From positions 124,001-188,000 of the forward strand of contig NZ_JACBXU010000003.1 in the NCBI RefSeq assembly GCF_013415305.1: a stretch of 64,000 nucleotides of DNA, given 5' to 3'. The position numbers were made by a program, and so were the translations under genes. Positions 33,688-43,503 of the stretch are shown one piece after another. The notes beneath the pieces were generated by a model. The model saw nothing but the letters and a program-made list of their open reading frames with translations, had not been told where the DNA came from and did no database searches. Numbering within the stretch: position 1 is the stretch's first letter; each line of letters opens with the position of its first letter. Source of the DNA: Pantoea sp. WMus005 (lineage in GTDB: Bacteria; Pseudomonadota; Gammaproteobacteria; Enterobacterales; Enterobacteriaceae).

Positions 33688-35346
33688 TTACTGCGAATGG
33701 GAACACCAGTTTCTTAACGGATTAATACCGCCATCAGGTGATGTAAATCCAGAGCAACCTAAAATGCTGTCAAATAGCTTTTCATGAAATACCGGTGTTT
33801 TATTGTCCTGCAGTTGTCTTAATTTTTCAAAAGAGGCGTTATTATCTTTATCCTCTAGGAATTTGTCAGAGGCCCAGACCATCACAGGAATAGTGCGCTG
33901 GGCTAAGGGTGCGTGATCGCGCGGTGTACCATGAAAATGCATATTCTCAGAAATCGACTCACCGTGGTCTGATGCGTAGAAAACGATAGCATTTTTATCT
34001 CTCAGGGTATCGAGTGTCTGTTTAATAAAGTAGTCCATATATAGCAGACTATTATCATAGGAATTCACCATCTCCTGTGTACTGCAGGCATCATCGATCC
34101 CCTGACATTCAGGTTTAAAACGTGCAAATTCGCGCGGATAACGCTCTGTATACATGTAGTGTGAGCCTTTCGTATGCAGGATGACGATATGTTTTCCTTT
34201 AGGATGCTGCTGTATTGAATCCTTTAATTCACTCACCAGAGCCATATCATCCACCGGCTGACCGGTGTGACGTTTCTCGGCCTGAATAGATTCCCTGAGC
34301 GAGTAACTGTCCGCCATAACCTTGTTATAAAACCATGCCTCACTTTGCATAGAGTATAAGTCTTCAGTGAAACCTTGCTTTTTCATTACCGTAAATACGT
34401 TCATCTCTTTTAAGGTGCGCTGTGGTGCTTCGGATGCGCCTCCCATTCTGACAAACATGCAGCGGAGCGAGAGCTTGGTCGAGGTATCACATGAGTAACC
34501 CTGCAGGTGAACCAGATTTTTTTCACGATCGAGATAAGGCGTATTATCGCGGGCATAACCGTATAACCCCATATGATCACGCCGTGCGCTCTCACCAATA
34601 ATGAACACAATATATAAGTCATCTGATTTTTTGGGTGCAACATATCGGAAATGTTCGGAAGGATCGAAAAGATTATGATTATCTTCAGCCTGACTGATCG
34701 AGCTGTATGCCAGCAATCCGATGCCTGACAACCAGTTAGAGGGAGAATAAGTACCTGCAACAATGCCGCCATAACTCGCCATCATTCGATTAGTTTTTTT
34801 ATCCTGTTCGTTCTGAAGTTTTCCCATGACATTTAAGGGCAGCCAGAAGCATAAAGCGGCGATGAAAAATACAGCACTTCTGCAATACCAGTTGCGCTTT
34901 TTTGTATTTTTTGAAGCAGAAAGCGTACGCGATCCGCGCCAGACTGCCCACAGGGGCGGGATGCTAACTAAGATTAACCAGATAATAAAATGCCATCCAA
35001 CAGACTCTTTTGAAAGATCTAAGGAGTCAGTTGCTAAAACGGCAGCAATAATGCCATAACCAATATCAACGTTATAAAATATCATGTAGTAACTGGCAGC
35101 ACTTGAAAAAATAACAAGTAACGTCAGGAGTACGCGTGTCAGAATTTTTCCTGTCAGGGAAATCAGCAGCGTTAATGACATAACAAAAAAGAAGGCGGCT
35201 ATAACTTCGAAAGTTAACGCAAGTTTATTATCAAAATGCAGTTGATTATAACGGCGGATAAAAACAGGCGTGTTTAATAAGACACCAATATAAAAAGAAA
35301 TGAATGCTGGCATGTAAAATTGCTTTAGCCACTGCCTTTGAAACAT
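33688..35346 (-). CDS. eptB: Kdo-2-lipid A phosphoethanolamine 7''-transferase (EptB)
   Basis: A 552-residue inner-membrane enzyme that adds phosphoethanolamine to the outer Kdo of the lipopolysaccharide core. Five membrane segments fill the first 175 residues, then comes the periplasmic sulfatase-fold domain. The active site is visible: Glu252 in IIGESARRDHMG, nucleophile Thr288 in YSCDTSTKLSLRCMFVR, and metal ligands in YASDHGES and HFHGTP. The match to E. coli EptB is strong along the whole length, including SYGGIVAGTYSPSNWLS and TSPDGGINP near the end. GAGG lies nine bases before the ATG. No PmrA box was found upstream, consistent with EptB being controlled by other signals in E. coli (sigma-E, MgrR). 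Confidence 0.93.
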   Translation of the reverse strand: MFQRQWLKQFYMPAFISFYIGVLLNTPVFIRRYNQLHFDNKLALTFEVIAAFFFVMSLTLLISLTGKILTRVLLTLLVIFSSAASYYMIFYNVDIGYGIIAAVLATDSLDLSKESVGWHFIIWLILVSIPPLWAVWRGSRTLSASKNTKKRNWYCRSAVFFIAALCFWLPLNVMGKLQNEQDKKTNRMMASYGGIVAGTYSPSNWLSGIGLLAYSSISQAEDNHNLFDPSEHFRYVAPKKSDDLYIVFIIGESARRDHMGLYGYARDNTPYLDREKNLVHLQGYSCDTSTKLSLRCMFVRMGGASEAPQRTLKEMNVFTVMKKQGFTEDLYSMQSEAWFYNKVMADSYSLRESIQAEKRHTGQPVDDMALVSELKDSIQQHPKGKHIVILHTKGSHYMYTERYPREFARFKPECQGIDDACSTQEMVNSYDNSLLYMDYFIKQTLDTLRDKNAIVFYASDHGESISENMHFHGTPRDHAPLAQRTIPVMVWASDKFLEDKDNNASFEKLRQLQDNKTPVFHEKLFDSILGCSGFTSPDGGINPLRNWCSHSQ

Positions 35347-35950
35347 TATGATGCACCTCGTCCTTAAATTCTTAAAATCAGTCAGTTACCCACTGGTCCT
35401 GAGACGACAGATTAAAGAAAGGGTTCAAATATGCGACATTTTTAGTTACGTTATAATGTAACAATAAATAATAGCCATCAAGATCACAGTTCAACTCAAT
35501 GAAAAATAACGTTATTTCCAGAATGGCAATTGCAGGCATTACCCTTTTGAAAATTTCTGAACGAACGCCGTTTTCAAAATTTTTCATCTTCATACGCTGA
35601 TAAGCGGGGGGATAAATAACGAAGGAAGCATCATTAACAGGAGAAATTGAGATGACTAAATGCACGATCAGCAAACGACCACTTTTCTGATGCCATCAGG
35701 TTCACGGATGGCCGTAGTGCGATCGCAATTGCAACTTACTCTGTTTCGGCCAGCGCACAGGATTCGCCCGTGAAGATTAACGCCGCAAAGCATCAGAGAA
35801 ACGTTTGAAGGGTAAAAGGAGTAGCGGACTGCCACACCTTTGACAAAACGGCCGGGAAATATCTGTCGGTGTTAAAATCGGGCTGCTGCATCCGGCTCTT
35901 TAACAGAAGATGATGCAATTAAGGGACACAGCCCGGGTTAGGAAGATCGT
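35347..35950. other. Intergenic region between eptB and the phytase-like gene
   Basis: About 600 bases, AT-rich near eptB. Upstream of eptB a tandem pair TTTAAG-AA-TTTAAG (minus strand) has the half-site of a PmrA box but the wrong spacing. A minus-strand open frame (about 35378-35593) would give a 71-residue peptide with one hydrophobic segment but no ribosome binding site; I do not call it a gene. Confidence 0.35.
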
Positions 35951-37309
35951 TTATTTAAGCGGTTCCGCCAGTGTTATTATCCACAACTCGCTGTCCACCT
36001 CAGGTTTATTCAGCGGCTTCAGGCCAATAGTCGTTGGGACTGGCTTATCATCTATCGTCAGTGTTCCGTGATCCGTCACCCGATAATCCTTGCGCTTCTT
36101 ACCTTCAACCGGATTTTGAATGACTGCTTTCACACCAAAGTCGTTATCATTGGTGACCGCCAGCATTTTATTGTCGATCAATGCCAGTCCTTCGGCCTTT
36201 TCCTGCTGCCAGCCGAGTTGACGTAAATCGACCACCAGCGATTTCGCTGCGAGCTTAATACCGCGCTTCGCCAGCGTTTTCTCGTCGTCAAACTCCGGAT
36301 ACTCGCCAGGCTTATCAAATGCGGAAAGCTCGGTAGCCTCGCTCAGATTCACCTTATAGATAAGGTTGCGCATCGCGTCGTTTTTGTCGGTGCCCTGCTC
36401 TATCAGCAGGAGGTGATGATTGTCGAGCGCCACGATATCGCCAATTTTTGCGTCACTGTTTTTACTGTAAGCCTCGCTGTCGACAGGATAGCCATACATC
36501 GCGGTTTTTCCGGTCGCTGGATTGAAGCTAACCAGCCGTGTAAAACGCGCCTGCTTTTTACTTTTACCGTCGATATCCAGTGTGCTCTGCACCGCAGCGA
36601 TGATACGCCCATCCGGCATGCGGGTGATCCCCTCAAAGCCACGATTAGGCTGACGCCATTTAAGTATGTTCGGCAGACCGCCCGCGATAGATTTTTCACC
36701 GTCGGCTGCCTGAGGCCCATGCATCGCCAGAATTTTACCGTGCTCATCAACGTTAATCAGGAACGGGCCATACTCATCGCACAGCCAGTATCCGCCCTTC
36801 CCATCCGGCGCAATGCCTTCTGTATCCAGACCGCGGTTATCACCCTGCAGGACTTTCAGCGTATCGCTTAATGCGATTTCATTGGTTGCTCCGATGACGC
36901 CATCCTGCAACGGCAATCCGTTAATGTTGCCCTTATCGTCATGCAACGGTCGGGCATCCGTAGCCTCGGCTTTGCCGTTCTGCACCCGAATATTCATCAA
37001 CAGTGGCGCGAAATCTGGCGTGACGAAGGTTTTTGACTCCTGTTTACCAACGCCAGGCGAGTCGGCATTCGGTCCGCGATCGGTGATGGTCCCGAAGGTC
37101 AGCGCATCTCCCTGCCTGCCGGTAAACAGCAAACCCGAGCCAATCCCCACTGGCAAACCCTGGGGAAACGCGCTGGCGAAGGCACCGTTGTAGCTTACGT
37201 GCGTTCCTTCTGGAAAACTGACGATATAGTGTTCGACCTTTGGCTGTGCCGCTAATGCTGATGAAGAGAGCGCGCAACCAATAACCAGAGAAATAGTTTT
37301 TATTTTCAT
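35951..37309 (-). CDS. Secreted phytase-like esterase family protein
   Basis: A 452-residue exported protein with signal peptide MKIKTISLVIGCALSSSALA. It belongs to the esterase-like activity of phytase family, a beta-propeller domain seen in many bacteria. Typical segments are LPVGIGSGLLF, FGTITDRGPN, RGLDTEGIAPDGKGGYWLCDEYGPFL, RGFEGITRMPDGRIIAAVQS and EGLALIDNKMLAVTNDNDFG. A phosphoesterase or esterase activity in the periplasm is inferred from the family name; no direct proof. The start at 37309 has GGA nine bases upstream and gives the signal peptide; an upstream ATG does not. It is a single gene. Confidence 0.88.
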   Translation of the reverse strand: MKIKTISLVIGCALSSSALAAQPKVEHYIVSFPEGTHVSYNGAFASAFPQGLPVGIGSGLLFTGRQGDALTFGTITDRGPNADSPGVGKQESKTFVTPDFAPLLMNIRVQNGKAEATDARPLHDDKGNINGLPLQDGVIGATNEIALSDTLKVLQGDNRGLDTEGIAPDGKGGYWLCDEYGPFLINVDEHGKILAMHGPQAADGEKSIAGGLPNILKWRQPNRGFEGITRMPDGRIIAAVQSTLDIDGKSKKQARFTRLVSFNPATGKTAMYGYPVDSEAYSKNSDAKIGDIVALDNHHLLLIEQGTDKNDAMRNLIYKVNLSEATELSAFDKPGEYPEFDDEKTLAKRGIKLAAKSLVVDLRQLGWQQEKAEGLALIDNKMLAVTNDNDFGVKAVIQNPVEGKKRKDYRVTDHGTLTIDDKPVPTTIGLKPLNKPEVDSELWIITLAEPLK

Positions 37310-37699
37310 ATTTTTATATCCATAAAGAGAAGCTACGAGCGTAAAGAATAAAAATGACAGAAAAATGAAATCTTTGGGAAACATGGGCTGCTATGAGATG
37401 GATTAATTCGCCATGACTGAAGCAGGGTGAAACAGTCTGTTCAGACACAACGGTCCGGATTCTTACATCGGTAAACGCAGATGTTTCTGGTCAGCGATAC
37501 TCATGATCATAAGCATGCAATGGATCTCGCAGAGTTCCCCCTCTCCTTTGATTTACGCTGTTATATCCCGGAAAAGATGGTTACATTTGTGCAGCAAACT
37601 TATCTGCTGCTCAGCAGAGCAACTCATGGATTGATCACAGGGAAAAGCAGTGGTTAACGTCATCATCAAAGTCACACCGCAAACAGAGGCAGGGAAAGT
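37310..37699. other. Divergent intergenic region
   Basis: About 390 bases between divergent genes for the phytase-like protein and the DUF2157 protein. No gene, terminator or strong palindrome was found. It must hold both promoters. Confidence 0.35.
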
Positions 37700-39907
37700 A
37701 TGAGGGAGATTGCACCCGATGGCATAACCGGAATGCCGTCACGGACGGCAGCGTATCTTTGCCGACAGATCGCTGACCTGGTGAAAGCAGGAAGCCTTAC
37801 GCCGGAGACCTGCCAGCGTATCTATACTTTCTGTGGTATCAGGCCGTCAGATAATCAGTGGCGTCAGTTTCTTATCCCGGTGCTTTGCTTTCTGGGCTTA
37901 CTGTCACTGGTTGCTGGCGCGGTGTTCTTTATTGCCTGGAACTGGATCTGGCTGCCGAAGATGGCGAAATTTGCCCTGGCCGAACTGCTGATCGTCGCGC
38001 TCTCGGTGTTGGTCTGGTGGCGATGGTATAGCACGCTGGCTCGCAGCGCATTGCTGGCGGCAGGTTTAGGGTTCGGCGCCCTGTTTGCACTCTACGGGCA
38101 GATTTACCAGACCGGAGCTGACAGCTGGGAGCTCTTCAGGGCCTGGTTATGCGTTCTTTTGCCGCTGGCGCTGATTGCCCGGCAAAACAGCCTGTGGTTT
38201 TGCAGCTGGCTGGTCGCTAACCTGGGGTTTCAGCTCTATTACACCACGTTACCCACGTCACTGCTGGATCTCGCTGTCTTTGACAACGTTATCCGGATCC
38301 CGACGGCTGTGCTTCACAGCTATCTGGCGCTGCTGGCAGCCTGCCTGATTGTCCGGGAAGCGCTGGCCTGGCGGGCGATTACGCATCATCCTGAGAGCTG
38401 GCTGGCAAGCCGCTGGTTCTCACGCGTCATGGCAGGATTTTTACTGTTGCTGATGACCACCATCGTGGCCGGAAATCTTTCTGACTGGGAAGGGGCTAAC
38501 CACGTTACGTCTGTTACAGTCAGTTGGATGATCACCCTGCTGGCAGGCTATTACCTGTACCGTTATCGCTACGTGGACCTTTGCATGCTGACGCTGGGTG
38601 TTGCCAGTCTGACCGTTGTGGGCTGCGCGCTGATCATGCAGCTATTCCTGCTGGCCTATGACACGGGTGACCTGTTTCTGACCGGTGCACTGATGATTTT
38701 CTGGGTACTGGTAAATGGTTCTATCCTGCTGAACTGGCAACGCAAACTGGCTGAAAAGGGGCCAATTGATCTGGTTCCTGCCAGGCTGACCTTACTGACA
38801 AGCACCTTGCGTCAGCAGGGTTTGCTGAGCGCCTCGCAGATTGAGGAAATTAAGCAACGCGGTCACGCATCGGATCTGCCCTGGTATCTGAGGCTTGCGC
38901 TGAGTGTCGGAGGCTGGATCGCAGCCATCATCATTCTGTTGCTGATGGCGCTGGTGCTTTATGCCGCTGACTTACTCGACGATCCGAATTCTGCCACCCT
39001 TATTCTTCCTTCACTGCTGCTCGCCGTCATTGCGCGAGGCCTGTTACGCAATGAGCGTGATGGTAAACATCACCTCGGGCTGGCGTGGGCTATTGCAGCA
39101 ACGTGCGGGCTGATCTTCGGCGTTCTGCTGCAAATCCAGAGCAGTGACTTCAGCTTTATGATGCTTGGTTCACTGTGTGCCTTGCCGATTCTTGCCGTGA
39201 TGGCCGTGTCGATGCCGGACCGCACCTACCGTTTTATGGCCATCACGGCCATGACCTTTTTTCTGGTTCTGGCGGGCTATTCACTGGCCCGGCTGACCCT
39301 GTCGCCGACGGCGGGTCACTTTGCTGTTTCCATACTGGTGGCGGCGGTCATATTTTTGTGGCTAGGGATTGTCAGCCATCAACTGAGGTTACAGGCTGGG
39401 CAATATGCTGACGCGGTACATCCCCTGCTGTATGGCATTCCGGCTGGTCTGATGATGCTGAGTTTCCTGGGAATAAACGCGGCGTTTATCACGGATTTGT
39501 TCTGGTCCGCTGCGCAGTTTGCTACGCTTCAGTCTGCTATGGGCACAGGGATCGCGGCAGGTTTAATGCTGAGTGTGCTCAGTCAGAGAAGGAACGGCCA
39601 GCCGCTGTTTTCGATAATCACACTGCCCGCGGCCCTGATCTGCGGTGCTGCTGCTCTTTTCGCACCGGGTATCGGGCTGGGCTTGTGGCTGATTCTGATG
39701 GCGCGTTATCAGGGAAGTCCGGGATTGCTGGTGGTCAGTAGCGGTTTCATGGTGCTGTACGTCATTGGCTGGTATTACTTCCTGGAAGTGACGCTGTTGC
39801 AGAAATCCCTGCTGCTGCTGGCGGGCGGTCTGGTTTTACTGGGCCTGGCATGGGGAGTCAAAAAAGTGTTGCCTGCACAGATTGGAGGTGCCCGTGAGAA
39901 TGCCTGA
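37700..39907 (+). CDS. DUF2157/DUF4401 polytopic membrane protein
   Basis: A 735-residue inner-membrane protein. A short cytoplasmic N terminus (about 65 residues, AAYLCRQIADLVKAGSLTPETCQRIY, the DUF2157 start) precedes about nine membrane segments. A central soluble stretch (RLTLLTSTLRQQGLLSASQIEEIKQRGHASDLPWYLR) separates these from a second block of about ten segments matching DUF4401. This fused form is common in Gammaproteobacteria, always with a GDYxxLxY partner, and has no known function. AGGGA lies upstream of the ATG. The stop overlaps the next gene by 14 bases. Confidence 0.88.
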   Translation: MREIAPDGITGMPSRTAAYLCRQIADLVKAGSLTPETCQRIYTFCGIRPSDNQWRQFLIPVLCFLGLLSLVAGAVFFIAWNWIWLPKMAKFALAELLIVALSVLVWWRWYSTLARSALLAAGLGFGALFALYGQIYQTGADSWELFRAWLCVLLPLALIARQNSLWFCSWLVANLGFQLYYTTLPTSLLDLAVFDNVIRIPTAVLHSYLALLAACLIVREALAWRAITHHPESWLASRWFSRVMAGFLLLLMTTIVAGNLSDWEGANHVTSVTVSWMITLLAGYYLYRYRYVDLCMLTLGVASLTVVGCALIMQLFLLAYDTGDLFLTGALMIFWVLVNGSILLNWQRKLAEKGPIDLVPARLTLLTSTLRQQGLLSASQIEEIKQRGHASDLPWYLRLALSVGGWIAAIIILLLMALVLYAADLLDDPNSATLILPSLLLAVIARGLLRNERDGKHHLGLAWAIAATCGLIFGVLLQIQSSDFSFMMLGSLCALPILAVMAVSMPDRTYRFMAITAMTFFLVLAGYSLARLTLSPTAGHFAVSILVAAVIFLWLGIVSHQLRLQAGQYADAVHPLLYGIPAGLMMLSFLGINAAFITDLFWSAAQFATLQSAMGTGIAAGLMLSVLSQRRNGQPLFSIITLPAALICGAAALFAPGIGLGLWLILMARYQGSPGLLVVSSGFMVLYVIGWYYFLEVTLLQKSLLLLAGGLVLLGLAWGVKKVLPAQIGGARENA

Positions 39908-40430
39908 ACAGAGCCGATGGCTGGCAGCCGCGGTAATAGTGCTGGCGCTGATAGCCGTCAATGTCAGCATCTGGCAAAAAGAGCAGTTGCTGAAACAGGG
40001 CGCGGTCATGATTTTACCTCTTGCCCCGGTTGACCCACGATCCCTGATGCAGGGCGACTACATGGCACTGAATTATGCCCTTACCCGCCCTCTGGAGTTG
40101 ACGTTGTATCAACAGGCTGAGGCCTGCGGTGCGACACTGTCAGCGCCATGCCTGCCCACCAGCGGAACCCTGATTGTTGATCTCGATGCACAGCGTCATG
40201 CGACTCAGGCCCGATTTGATCAGGGTGAGCCTCTGCAACCAAATCAGCTGCGGGTAAAATATCATCAACATTATGGTTCCCTGACCGTCGGCACTAACGC
40301 GTATTTCTTTCAGGAAGGTCATGGCGAGCGTTTTGCGCAGGCCCGTTTCGGAGCATTCCGGGTGGGGAGCGATGGCACGGCACTCCTGACGGATCTGCTT
40401 GATGAGCAGGGTAAGGTGATTCAGCCTTAA
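39894..40430 (+). CDS. GDYxxLxY domain protein, membrane-anchored
   Basis: A 178-residue protein with one N-terminal membrane segment (WLAAAVIVLALIAVNVSIW) and a periplasmic domain with the family's signature GDYMALNY in DPRSLMQGDYMALNYAL, and VKYHQHYGSLTVGTNAYFFQEGHGERFAQARFGAFRV near the end. It always accompanies DUF2157/DUF4401 proteins and is presumed to form a complex with them. A GTG at 39894 with GGAGG five bases upstream is the best start; an ATG at 39900 is a close alternative. Its overlap with the preceding gene implies translational coupling. Confidence 0.88.
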   Translation: MRMPEQSRWLAAAVIVLALIAVNVSIWQKEQLLKQGAVMILPLAPVDPRSLMQGDYMALNYALTRPLELTLYQQAEACGATLSAPCLPTSGTLIVDLDAQRHATQARFDQGEPLQPNQLRVKYHQHYGSLTVGTNAYFFQEGHGERFAQARFGAFRVGSDGTALLTDLLDEQGKVIQP

Positions 40431-40434
40431 GGGT

Positions 40435-40782
40435 ACGGGATGCTTACGGGTCTGACTGAATATTAGCTCTGTTTCGCGCGCGGTATTTAAAACCCTGTAC
40501 GTCGCTGGCAATTCATTAACCAGAAGTCCAGACCCCCGACTCTCTTCGCTGCGAACTGAATACCGGAATGACTGGCGTGCCATCCGGTTTTTCCCAAAGC
40601 TGAATTGATATATTCTCACCCGCCTTCAGTTCGATTTTACCCTCACCCACTTCCCGTCCGGAAGTACAAGGGAGGTAAAGCGATGACGCCAAAAGTACCC
40701 GGTAAAATTCAGGTCGTTCTGCTGGATGATCAGCCGCCAGTTTTAAAGCGGTCTCCAGTTTGGTTTACTTTTCGTCAGACAT
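40435..40782 (-). pseudogene. Decayed sseB-like gene
   Basis: On the minus strand an ATG at 40782, with AAAGG eight bases upstream, starts MSDEK, then an in-frame TAA (plus-strand 40765-40767) interrupts at codon 6. The frame resumes with TKLETALKLAADHPAERPEF, LYLPCTSGREVGEGKIELKA and ISIQLWEKPDGTPVIPVFSS, which is the N-terminal SseB domain. After FSS the frame is lost and stops at 40516-40518, while another frame continues as ELPATYRVLNTARETELIF, again SseB-like. At least one nonsense mutation and one frameshift, and the whole C-terminal half is missing. SseB-like proteins have only a loosely defined role (serine sensitivity). Confidence 0.7.
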
Positions 40783-41122
40783 CAAAGCCACCTTTCACAG
40801 GATTAATAGAAGCAATCTAAAGAGGCGCTATGAGCATAATCGAGACGCGTATTGCTCACCAGACTCCTGCGTGTGCTGGAGGTTTCCTTTAACACCGCGT
40901 TACTTCAAATGAAGGCGTGGATTTGAATAGATAAACCAGAGACAGACACTTGCGGGATTTTTTCCGTTTTATTGACGCTTCCCTTAAACTACACCGTACT
41001 GATCTCAATCCATGCGCTTACACGGCCTCAGCGAACGACGTAAGCTCAGCTTTATCAGGTAAAAACATGCTTTTGGCAAGTACCCGCTATATAAACTCCC
41101 CGACTCCCGTGTCATCGGGATC
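40783..41122. other. Intergenic region upstream of the kinase-like gene
   Basis: About 340 bases. It holds the promoter side of the former sseB-like gene and of the P-loop kinase-like gene. No further gene or clear motif was found. Confidence 0.35.
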
Positions 41123-41731
41123 ATGAGTCGTCAGCTTTTTGTGACTCTGGATGGGCCCAAGGGAACCGGTAAAACCACCCTGCTGGAGTCCATTACGCAA
41201 GTGCTAAGAGCAGATAACAGGAAGGTGGTCCGGCTTAGCGAGCAAAAAAGCGATCCCTTCAGGGCGGAATCCATGGCGCTGGTCAACCGACTTGCCAGAG
41301 ATCCCTCCGTCGATCTGGAACGGGAGATTTGTGAACGCTTTGCTTTAAGCCGTGCCTGGATTTCACAGAACGTACTCACTAAGCAGCCCGAGAACTGCAT
41401 TATTCTGATGGATCGCTGGTATCCGTCGGATGCCGCATTTCGACGAATGGTGCCTTTCGCGGAGATAGTGCAGCTAAATATAGAGCACAACGTGCGAGCA
41501 CCAGACCTGCATGTCGGGGTGGTCACGGCACCAGAGGTTTCATGGGAAAGAGCCGCAGTACGTTCGCGGGGGCTGGGAAGTACGGTGATCCACCGCCTGG
41601 AAGAACATGTCGCCTGTACCCGTGCTTTTGAGCAGGAAGTTGTCAGCCATGGCTGGTTTTTATGTCGCAATGAAGGAAGTATCGAAGAAGCAACAATGCA
41701 GATAGTCGCTGAAATCAACAGAATGCTTTGA
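41123..41731 (+). CDS. Thymidylate-kinase-like P-loop protein
   Basis: A 202-residue nucleoside/nucleotide kinase-like protein. Walker A is GPKGTGKTT near the N terminus, a DRW motif (ILMDRWYPSDAAFRR) is in the usual TMPK position, and a lid-like Arg segment (ERAAVRSRGLG) follows. The order fits the thymidylate kinase fold, but the DRx and lid details differ from housekeeping Tmk, so the substrate may differ; it could be a deoxynucleoside kinase or a repair or resistance enzyme. The ribosome binding site is weak, so the start is less certain. It is followed by an FAD oxidoreductase gene after 165 bases. Confidence 0.75.
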   Translation: MSRQLFVTLDGPKGTGKTTLLESITQVLRADNRKVVRLSEQKSDPFRAESMALVNRLARDPSVDLEREICERFALSRAWISQNVLTKQPENCIILMDRWYPSDAAFRRMVPFAEIVQLNIEHNVRAPDLHVGVVTAPEVSWERAAVRSRGLGSTVIHRLEEHVACTRAFEQEVVSHGWFLCRNEGSIEEATMQIVAEINRML

Positions 41732-41896
41732 CGCCCTGCAAAGATCTTTACGCGTCCACCCCTCTTTACCTGTTGAGTAATAATTCTCCACCAGAATTAT
41801 ACTTGTCTGAAATCAACAATGGTCAGATTAGCGCTGGTACAGCCATCCTGCTTTCATTTATAAAATGGCTTTATTTTTCAGATAAGGCACAGGGAA

Positions 41897-43210
41897 TTGC
41901 GCTACGCATCATTACCATTCAATCAAAATCAACTGGGCTGGCCTGCGGGTGAGCGGTGTTTTCCGCCGCAGCCCATGTTGCGGGGGGATATCACTGCCGA
42001 CTGGGTCATTGTCGGTGCGGGATTTGCCGGTGTCGCCTTTGCCCGCCGCCTGGCTGAAATTAATCCCACCCTGAAAATCATCATTGTTGAGGCGCACTGC
42101 ACGCGGGAAAGCGCATCGGCACGGAATTCTGGTTTCGTTATCGGCCTGCCTCATAACATTGGCAGCTCTACCGCTGAATTAAAAAAGGCTAACGCCTACC
42201 GGAATTTGCTACAGGAAGGCATTCGTCAGCTGGAGCAGATTATTTCACAGCATGATCTTCAGTGCGACTGGGAACAGGTCGGTAAATATCACTGTCAGGC
42301 CGCGAATAGCAACGATCGTGTTTTGAAAGCGTACGCCAGCCATCTCGATTTAATGAATGAGTCGTGGCAGATGTTAAGCAGCGAAGAGCTGTATCCTAAA
42401 CTCGGCACGCGCTTTTACAGCAAAGGAATATTCACGCCAGGTTGCGTGTTGATTAATCCGGCGCAGCTGATTGCCGGCCTGAACCATTATTTACCTGAAA
42501 ATGTTCAACGTTACGATAATACGCCAGTACTGGGTATTCGTTATGGCAGCGTGGCTGAAGTGCTGACGCCATTTGGCGTGATCAAAACACCAAAAGTGAT
42601 GCTGGCTACCAATGCACTCTCGCCAGAGCTGCGTCCGGGACTCTCGCGTCAGGCCGCTATGGCCACGTTTGCCAGCATTACCGATCCACTGACAGATGAA
42701 CAACTCGCGACCCTTCCTCCTATGCAGAGTTGGGGGCTGACGCCCGTCAATGCCATTGCCGGAGCAACCTTCCGTTTCACAACAGATCGCCGCTTCCTGA
42801 TTCGTCAGCATGTAATACCCGCGCTTAAAGGTCAGGTGAGTACCGCCGAGACTTACCAGGCGACTCAACTGCATCAGCGTTTATTTAATAAAGTCTATCC
42901 GACCCTGAGCAGTGTCAAGCTATCTCACACGTGGTCCGGTACCATCAGCGTTACGCGGAACGGCGCGCCTGAATGGGGCATGCTGAACAAATTTGTTTGC
43001 ACAGCGGGTGGCTGTAACGGTGCTGGCGTTTCTAAACAGACCGTAGCGGGCAGTCTGCTGGCAGATTTCATTATGAAGCAGGATAACCCGCATATTGCAG
43101 ATATGCTGTCGCTGGGAAAAGCCAGTTTTATGCCACCCTCACCGGCGCTGGATATCGGCATTGCGTTTTCTCTGATGAAAGAGCGTTTTTCTGGACGAAA
43201 AGAGGTGTAA
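41897..43210 (+). CDS. DadA/PuuB-type FAD-dependent amine oxidoreductase
   Basis: A 437-residue flavoprotein of the DAO superfamily. The dinucleotide-binding motif is DWVIVGAGFAGVAFARRLAE (about 35-55), preceded by an N-terminal segment (FPPQPMLRGDITAD) common in gamma-glutamylputrescine oxidase-like members. The ATG-type C-terminal FAD contact is VCTAGGCNGAGVSKQTVAGSLLADFI. It would oxidise an amine or amino acid to imine with FAD. The start is TTG with AAGG nine bases upstream; an ATG 26 codons later would remove the N-terminal segment. The substrate is unknown. Confidence 0.88.
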   Translation: MRYASLPFNQNQLGWPAGERCFPPQPMLRGDITADWVIVGAGFAGVAFARRLAEINPTLKIIIVEAHCTRESASARNSGFVIGLPHNIGSSTAELKKANAYRNLLQEGIRQLEQIISQHDLQCDWEQVGKYHCQAANSNDRVLKAYASHLDLMNESWQMLSSEELYPKLGTRFYSKGIFTPGCVLINPAQLIAGLNHYLPENVQRYDNTPVLGIRYGSVAEVLTPFGVIKTPKVMLATNALSPELRPGLSRQAAMATFASITDPLTDEQLATLPPMQSWGLTPVNAIAGATFRFTTDRRFLIRQHVIPALKGQVSTAETYQATQLHQRLFNKVYPTLSSVKLSHTWSGTISVTRNGAPEWGMLNKFVCTAGGCNGAGVSKQTVAGSLLADFIMKQDNPHIADMLSLGKASFMPPSPALDIGIAFSLMKERFSGRKEV

Positions 43211-43503
43211 CTGTTCCTGGTAAAAACGGACGGGGAAACCCGTTCGCTTTCTATCCGGATTGAGCCTTTTCTGATGAAGCCGATTGCGTATGACGCAGGG
43301 CTGATATTACAGAGGATAGACTGAACGGGCGCTGACTCTTTTTATTTTATAAATTCCTGTCAGATACCAGACGTTCAGCGTCTCTCAAATTGTTGTGCAA
43401 TCCCACAGCCACACTAATCAATCTCAGGACCTCAGTTTAATTAATGAGATACAGATCACAAAAACCCAACATATACCGCACAAACTGTAGCAATAAGTTC
43501 ATT

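Noticed and set aside
35347..35370. PmrA box upstream of eptB (TTTAAG repeated)
   Set aside because: The two half-sites are separated by two bases instead of five, so the 11-bp period required by PmrA is absent.
35378..35593. Possible 71-aa gene upstream of eptB on the minus strand
   Set aside because: No ribosome binding site, no family likeness, and an AT-rich region in which such frames arise by chance.
40683..40820. 45-codon plus-strand gene with a good GGAGG site, starting MTPKVPGKIQVVLLDDQPP and looking like a response-regulator receiver start
   Set aside because: The minus strand of the same bases encodes a much better match, the decayed SseB domain, with its own ATG and ribosome binding site. 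The plus-strand likeness is a shadow of that.
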